DNA from: Athripsodes cinereus
Taxonomy: Eukaryota > Arthropoda > Insecta > Trichoptera > Leptoceridae
Length of the DNA: 64,000 nucleotides
Reading direction: 5' to 3'
Assembly: GCA_947579605.1 (NCBI GenBank)
Contig: OX388317.1
Location: forward strand, 26,493,384 to 26,557,383
The notes beneath the pieces are model-generated. The model did no database searches. It was given only the letters and a program-made list of their open reading frames with translations, and was not told the DNA's origin. The translations under genes and the position numbers were made by a program. Positions 58,685-64,000 of the stretch are shown one piece after another. Position 1 is the first letter of the stretch. Each line of letters starts with the position of its first letter.

Positions 58685-61398
58685 TAGGGTGGAACACTTT
58701 TGTATGAAAAATTTTTTTTTTTCGAATATCGAATTGGAATACCAGGCAAAAGTTGCCTTATATAATTGTAAATAACACCCACTAATTTGGAAGTTCTAGC
58801 TCAACAGCAAGAGGTCCCGCCATAGACTTGAAATTTCAATTTTTAAGTTTTTACAGACGCTTTGTTAAGTACACCCTATTAACAAAATATTAACTAAATA
58901 TAATATGTTATGCATATATATGATTAGATAAAAGTATATTTTAGTTAATAGAATCATTTATTTTAAAAATATACACAGTTTCAGAAAGTTGTGTCGGTAT
59001 GAATAACGTCATTTTTCATAACAAAAATCCTTTTTCGTCTCGAACTTTGGCATGAGCTTTCGAGACGCTAAATTAGATTTTACAAAACCCTATCTTCTTG
59101 TCTTATCGCATACACGTAGAGCTGCTTCTATCACATCTTTTACTGATCTTTCCACAGCTTGGGTGTGGTAAGGCAGTCTCATTAACTCCAAAAACGATTC
59201 TCCTCCATTTTCAATAAGATGTTGTAACTGCTTATCGGAAATATTCATCGGTATTGAGATTTCGTATTTATTTTGTTGCCAGTTTATCAAGTCTATGTAA
59301 GAACTTGCATTTAAGTCCACTTTTGGCACCTCAAACATGCGCGAAACAGAATTTTTATTCACTTGACGAGCTTTTAAAATGCGTCTGGCAGCTAGTTCTC
59401 TAATATGCTTACGCGTATCTGTTATCGTACTCAACAACAAGTTTTCTGGATGAGCAAAGTAACTGTTCCGAAATAAAACAGGGTCCACAATCGCTAACAA
59501 TTCGTTCGACAAATAACTAGTGCTGTTAATGAGCTTCCATAAATGTTTTGAACCATCTTTAATGCTATACCAATTTGACCTGCAAATGATTTAGATCCTG
59601 CTATAGGGCTATCCAAATAGGAAAACAAAGCGTCAATAGCAACTCATTGGCGTATAAGAGACAAATTATCCAATGCAATGGTTGAGATAGTCTATTTTCC
59701 AAAAAACCAATCACGCCTCCCACATTCCCTGTATTTGTGGTTGTTCCATTACATCCAACAGTCATTATGCTCTCTGGTGATATATTTTCAGTCGTCAAAA
59801 AGCCGTGGATAGCTCTTTCAATATTTCTCGCACTGCCCGATGTTGGAAACACATACCCAACATAAACAGAACCTGGTTCTTTAATAATCGAAACATGTTC
59901 CTCTTGTACAATCACTTTAAATCTCTTCGATCTTTTTAAAACAGTTTTAGCCGTCTGGTTTTTCCTTCCATCAAAATATAAGTCAGGAATTTCTGTTACT
60001 CTTTCTTCTGTTAAAATTTGCTCGCAAACTTTCTGTCTTATTCTTCTGAGTTTCATCCTGCCCACGACGTTAGTCGACTGCGCCTCAGAGTCAGCATCAG
60101 AAGCAGAATATAGAACATTTATGATACGATAACCGCCGCAGCTCGGTCTGATACTCCGTATCTATCGCATACAATCGTCAAACTATGAAGACTGGCATCC
60201 GTGAGCTTTATAGGCTTTTAATCCACTTTGTTCGCGGTGTCAAGACCATCTGCGGCTGACGAACAAGAAGGAAGGTCAACATTAGAACTAACTTCAGATC
60301 TATTTAGCCTATATAAAGAAAAGGAAATTTCTTTAATTCTTGTATTTGAATTATGCCTGATTTCTTGTTTAAGAGCACGTAATCTTCTTTTCTGCAATTT
60401 TTTACTCTAGATAAGATCCGTTCTTCCTAAAACCATTTGTCTGTTAGTGCGTTGGTCTTCTAAAAATATTTGTTCCTCTTTTGGCACTTTATTTTCTCTC
60501 AAACAAGTACAGTTTACAAATTCTTTACATTTACATGCAGCTATGTCAAAAAGCTTTGCACTTTGTACTCTGAATTCTTCTACCTTTCTTTCCTTTAGTT
60601 TCTTCAAAGACTTTTTCAAATTTCAAACAAAATCAAACAAATCAAATCAAAACATTTTGAGTGATATTTTTTAAGTAACTGTAAAACTCGTTTGTGTGTA
60701 ACAATTTAAATAGAAGATTTTATTCATACCTAATTCTTCAATTTTTGTTTCAACTGTTTCGGCACTTTTCCAAAAATGTAGGTTATTTTGTGGTGTTGTT
60801 CTTTATTTTTAAGTCTTGTCGAACCCATTCAAAGAATTTCATAACATTCTCATACGTAAGTAGTATATTCTCCTTGAACTCTGCACTTTCACCAAATATC
60901 GGACATTTTAACTGTTGTCTTGTAGAAGTCATATTTATACACTTAAAAAACGTAGGTACATCAACTAGTACCTACTGGTGAAAATAATTGACGGGCTACC
61001 TTCCACCTTGAGACAGTATAATCGACTCTAGTTGAAACGAAACACTGCAAATTCGTAGATCGAAGCGTGCTGCCCCCGCTTTGTCCCGCACTTTGCTCAA
61101 CTGTCCCAGTACCAAAGTATATTAAAATGATGAAATATTTGATTGCAACTGCTAGTTAACTATATTTGAATATGTTTTTGAATAAAATAAACCTATTTTA
61201 ATAAGTTCTGTATTGTTTTGTAGGCCGCACAAATAGCCCCTAAATTGTCCTTTTTGTAAATATTCGATGTCTTGTCGGGGGCTCTTACCGTTGTCTGATA
61301 ATTTTTATATTTTTAATGCAGGCAATTGATGGCAAAAGGCAACTAAATACAACTATTCCAAATCAAAATTCGAGAAAAAAAAAATTCGTTCCACCCTA
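58685..61398 (-). mobile_element. 2.7-kb DNA transposon, unknown superfamily, 8-bp target duplication
   Basis: It starts TAGGGTGGAAC (58685) and ends GTTCCACCCTA (61398), an exact 11-bp inverted repeat, followed inward by A/T homopolymers on both sides and a TCGAAT/ATTCGA-type word. GTGACCAA flanks both ends (58677-58684, 61399-61406). A LINE reading RLAWIGHVVR is restored when the element and one duplicate are removed. One minus-strand gene fills 60932-59090. TAGGG ends with an 8-bp duplication resemble hAT, but the protein is not a standard hAT transposase. Confidence 0.88.
59090..60932 (-). pseudogene. transposase-like gene of the 2.7-kb element, broken
   Basis: From an ATG at 60930-60932 (MTSTRQQLKCPIFGESAEF) the gene runs to a stop at 59090-59092 through about five pieces. 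They include a Lys-rich N-terminal part with clustered cysteines (AACKCKEFVNCTCLREN, 60560-60500); CDRYGVSDRAAA (60170-60130); RRIRQKVCEQ and PDLYFDGRKN (60060-59960); YVGYVFPTSGSARNIERAIH; TVGCNGTTTNTGNVGGVIGF; LHWIICLLYANEL; and finally LPYHTQAVERSVKDV. In-frame stops and at least two frameshifts break it. I infer an RNase-H-fold DDE/D enzyme: DGRK, GC(D/N)G and AVER would supply acidic residues and C-x2-Y sits where hAT-related enzymes have C-x2-H. I cannot name the family. Confidence 0.65.
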
Positions 61399-61545
61399 GT
61401 GACCAATCCATGCCAATCTTCGGGATCTGATCTCACTTGTGATGAAAGGTTGGTTAGTTGTGGAGCGAATTTCTTCATTGCTTTTAAGCCTCTAGGTTCC
61501 TTCTGCAATACCCGGTCGTAGTCATACAATAGATACAAGTAAAAA
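61399..61545 (-). pseudogene. LINE C-terminal part, upstream half of the interrupted copy
   Basis: Minus strand: YDYDRVLQKEPRGLKAMKKF then a frame change and RLAW, running directly into the target duplication. It joins 58440-58684 if the transposon is removed. Confidence 0.65.
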
Positions 61546-62075
61546 TAAAATTATCCAACAAGGTAGACCTGTTCTAGGATAATCCTTTTGTTATAACAAT
61601 AGGTATATACATATCAAACTAAGCTTAAAACTAAAATATATAAAAAAAAAAAAAAAAATTAAGTAAAATTAAAACTAGCATGTATCAACAACAGCCCAAA
61701 CATAAATATACATATTATGACATGACACGTATTTCCTACTGAGCACTCACGTTAATAGTGAAGAATTGCGTAAATTTGAAAGAGAGGTTCACACACACAA
61801 TGATCAAATAAGTATTATTACTCTTACTCTATAAGTTCATATGTAAAAGCACATCGATCCTTAAACTGAGAAAACAACAGAGTTACTTTTGACACAATCT
61901 AAATTCAGCCTTAATCTTGTCTTGATCTTAAACCATACGATGTGGGAAGTGACTATAGTGAAAAATACGTACCTGCCAATCCCGTGGTAACTGAGAATAG
62001 ACTTTTCAACATTGCCCATAATATTATATACTTACTGTATTTGGTATCCCAGAACAATACTTACACGTAAAGCTG
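61546..62075. other. spacer with an unoccupied hAT target site
   Basis: About 61925-62010 (ACGATGTGGGAAGTGACTAT, CCTGCCAATCCCGTGGTAAC, TAGACTTTTCAACATTG) is homologous to 56480-56502 plus 57005-57080, i.e. to both sides of the hAT at 56.5 kb. The rest is AT-rich without features. Confidence 0.5.
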
Positions 62076-62079
62076 TCAT

Positions 62080-62240
62080 TAAGGCTTATAATTTAGACAG
62101 TTCGGGTGGGAAACCTCATCGCCGAATTTAAGATGTAAAATGCCCTTATTTATTCGTACACCTCTCTTTTATTGGACAATCAAAAACTAACGGAAAAGAG
62201 AGGGAGACCAATTCTTTTCCGGGTGCTCTACGAAACATTT
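62080..62240 (+). repeat. dispersed GGGGTAGCC repeat, distal part of first module
   Basis: GGGAAACCTCATCGCCGAAT, TTTAAGATGTAAAATGCCC, AGAGAGGGAGACCAATTCTT match the 47.7-kb copy. Confidence 0.6.
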
Positions 62241-62269
62241 ATTACTTCTCCTTCTTCTGCGTGTAGTAG

Positions 62270-62740
62270 ATCATTGATCTGTTTTTTCGGCATTTGTTTC
62301 CTCTTGCGACGCTGAAGACCAACCGATCCTTCCATCTTTTAGGTGGCCTTCCAGGCAATCTATCTTCGTCCTAGTGGAGTCTCGTTCGCGGTGATGTGGG
62401 CTAATATATCACTACTCGTGCGATCCACATGGTCCCTCCAGATAGTGGTGGATCCAGGGGATCCTGGATCACTAATTGAACATAATGATTTTATTTATAT
62501 ATTTTGTCACCATACAGATTTTATGTAACTACATACCTTCAACATTAATAAAATACCTACCTACTTTTTACTTGTATCTATTGTTATCAAAATTAAATTA
62601 TAAGTCTTTGATTTGACCACGACCCCCCCCTGGCCTCTATGTGACCCCCTCCTGGCGCCAAAGCTGGATCCGCCCTTGCCTCCAGAACCGTCTTCTCTTT
62701 CTGTTCCACCGAAGGATATCTTCAGTTTCGCATATTTTTA
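62270..62740 (-). pseudogene. LINE coding relic, split by a MITE
   Basis: Minus frames read RWNRKRRRFWRDHVDRTSSD (with removal of the MITE) and then GRPPKRWKDRL before decaying near 62290. The W-x-DHV-x-R and GRPPKRW-x-D blocks are the C-terminal region of RTE/R2-like LINEs. Confidence 0.65.
62443..62678. mobile_element. 236-bp hAT-type MITE with exact 8-bp target duplication
   Basis: CCTCCAGA flanks both ends (62435-62442, 62679-62686). The ends are TAGTGGTGGATCCAGG and CTGGATCCGCCCTTG. It is non-coding. Removing it and one duplicate joins the LINE frame on either side. Confidence 0.9.
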
Positions 62741-62759
62741 TTAAATTAAAATTAAATTT

Positions 62760-62915
62760 AGTATTAACTGTTCACATTTAGTATTAATTACACATTGTCA
62801 ACATAGTATCACACATTATTTTGGTTAGCTGGAAGATATTGCCTCCAGACAATAAGCTCGCCAATTGCTCATGATTTTTTTCTGATCAATAAAGTGTTCT
62901 TATTATTATTATTAT
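62760..62915 (+). mobile_element. LINE 3' tail with conserved hairpin, near-identical to 48.9 kb
   Basis: TTTAGTATTAATTACACATT, GGTTAGCTGGAAGATATTGC and GATCAATAAAGTGTT match 48890-49010. The hairpin is ATTGCC-TCCA-GACAAT, with one stem mismatch. It ends in a TTATTATTATTATT tail. Confidence 0.75.
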
Positions 62916-62964
62916 TTCTTATTTCGGTGTTCCTGACTCTGTCTTTTGAGGGTTTTGTACACAT

Positions 62965-63125
62965 TTTTGTTACATTTATTATTTATTTATTTATTTATTT
63001 TATTCTTCACTGTAGGTACATTGTTTACAATAATACAAATATACATAGAAAATATCCTTTATACAATTCAATGTACAGAGGGCGAGTTTATCGCTAAAAT
63101 GCGATGTCTTCCAACTAACCCGGTT
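62965..63125 (-). mobile_element. LINE 3' tail with conserved hairpin, minus copy
   Basis: The complement carries CCGGGTTAGTTGGAAGAC, hairpin ATCGC-ATTTTA-GCGAT (63090-63105) and AAACTCGCCC, then an AT-rich end and an AAATAAATAAATAAATAA tail. Confidence 0.7.
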
Positions 63126-63205
63126 ATTAAAATCAAAAAACAAAACAGACATAAACATACATATCTACAGTAATATTATAAATATATATATTATAAATAG
63201 AGTTC

Positions 63206-63385
63206 GTCGGTAGCCTGGAGGTAGAGTCTTGGCCTCCAGAACAAGGGGTCCGTGGTTCGATCCCAGGTGCCGGCAAATTCCCCTTTCACAGCACAATCTT
63301 TTAGCTTAGTGTGAAAGGTGTATAAGGTTGTATTTGGGTTTATAACCAAACCCAGATATATCTTTTTTTAAAAAAAAAAATATAT
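63206..63385 (+). mobile_element. tRNA-derived SINE, family 2
   Basis: 63206-63274 folds like a tRNA: acceptor GTCGGTA pairs with TGCCGGC over seven pairs (two G-T), the A box TAGCCTGGAGG is at 63211-63221 and a perfect B box GGTTCGATCCC at 63254-63264. The anticodon arm has an enlarged loop and the T stem a mismatch, so it is not a working tRNA. An unrelated body follows, with a GGGTTT/AAACCC hairpin near 63336-63353 and an A-rich tail at 63365-63395. Confidence 0.75.
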
Positions 63386-63395
63386 AAAAAAAAAC

Positions 63396-64000
63396 ATAAT
63401 ATTACTGAATTTGATAATTTAAATATCTACCAAATTTGTTGATGACAATATAATGCAAGAATGGGAAACGTCTATTCGAAAATACATTATTTATAGACGA
63501 CGTAAGTTTAGAGTGGTGTATTGCACTTCTCTGTAACTTACTGTAACTTCTGATGCTGGAGACAATAATTAACTGGAATGCGCATAAGTTAATAGGTAAA
63601 TGGTTTAAGTAGGTACCTATTTCAAGTCGTTGGATACATTACTATTATATATTACATTGCGACATGCTCAACTCGCCTCATATCTTCAATAATATGAATT
63701 TAAATAGAACATTATATTGTCACGCACCCACTGTATATTAGTACTGCAATATTGCTAACAAAATATCAATCTATATTACATAAATCTAGACAGAGCCACA
63801 ATGTTGTTATACGTATTATTAGGTTAATAATATCGATTATTATCATTGGCACAGTGTGCCTTTCCAACTAATATTTTGTTCTCTATGATTTTATTTGTGC
63901 ACAACTTGTAAAACTCCATAATTATAATTTATAAATTAAAAATAATATTTTGTTATTGAGCACTGCGCCGATGCACTAAATGCATCACTCTTTTTTAAAG
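63396..64000. other. AT-rich spacer to the window end
   Basis: No gene or repeat boundary recognised. Confidence 0.4.

Noticed and set aside
59090..60932. Host gene instead of a transposase
   Set aside because: The frame is broken by stops and shifts, has no introns with consensus splice sites, and lies entirely between inverted repeats with an 8-bp target duplication.
63206..63274. Functional tRNA gene
   Set aside because: The anticodon loop is about ten bases and the T stem has a mismatch; an unrelated body and A-rich tail follow, so it is a SINE head.

Overview
This is a piece of an animal nuclear genome, almost certainly an insect. It is very AT-rich, has spliced genes with GT-AG introns, and is crowded with non-LTR retrotransposons, MITEs and hAT-type elements. 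Only one host gene is recognisable: the orthologue of G3BP / Rasputin, the stress-granule nucleating RNA-binding protein. The repeat content (CR1/L2-like, RTE-like and RNase H-bearing LINEs, tRNA-derived SINEs, TTA-TSD MITEs, hAT MITEs, one Gypsy-type LTR element) fits Hemiptera or Lepidoptera. I cannot settle the order from the sequence alone.

Layout. 0-4.5 kb holds decayed LINE fragments. 4.5-22.3 kb is the G3BP gene on the + strand: a probable non-coding first exon near 4.53-4.65 kb, then coding exons at 7909-8006, 15918-16218, 17129-17459, 17712-18047, 18425-18550, 18948-19114 and 21401-21604, giving 520 codons plus stop. Its introns carry a CR1/L2-like LINE (5.5-6.6 kb), an RTE-like LINE with one long reading frame (8.5-10.5 kb), an 87-bp-arm palindrome (13.9 kb), and a 1.31-kb inverted-repeat element with a Tigger-like MITE nested in it (19.7-21.0 kb). 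22-30 kb is intergenic, with MITEs, fold-back elements, LINE fragments and a 138-bp tandem duplication. 30.3-34.2 kb is a young LINE with an intact endonuclease-RT-RNase H frame, a poly(A) tail and a 12-bp target duplication. 35.2-36.3 kb is a nest of MITEs. 36.4-41.6 kb is an LTR retrotransposon with 469-bp LTRs, lying on the minus strand, with only the end of its integrase region recognisable. 41.6-54 kb is repeat fragments, fold-backs and hAT-type MITEs. 56.5-57.0 kb is an internally deleted hAT. 58.7-61.4 kb is a 2.7-kb DNA transposon with an unfamiliar, broken transposase, inserted in a LINE. 62-63.4 kb holds further nested MITE, LINE-tail and SINE copies.

The most informative signals are: (1) a DNA transposon whose transposase I cannot place in a named superfamily; (2) a LINE 3'-tail hairpin found in at least seven copies whose stem keeps pairing through compensating changes; (3) several insertions whose unoccupied sites are present as paralogues in the same window, so that ends and target duplications can be read directly; and (4) a set of near-perfect long palindromes, one of them inside a G3BP intron.
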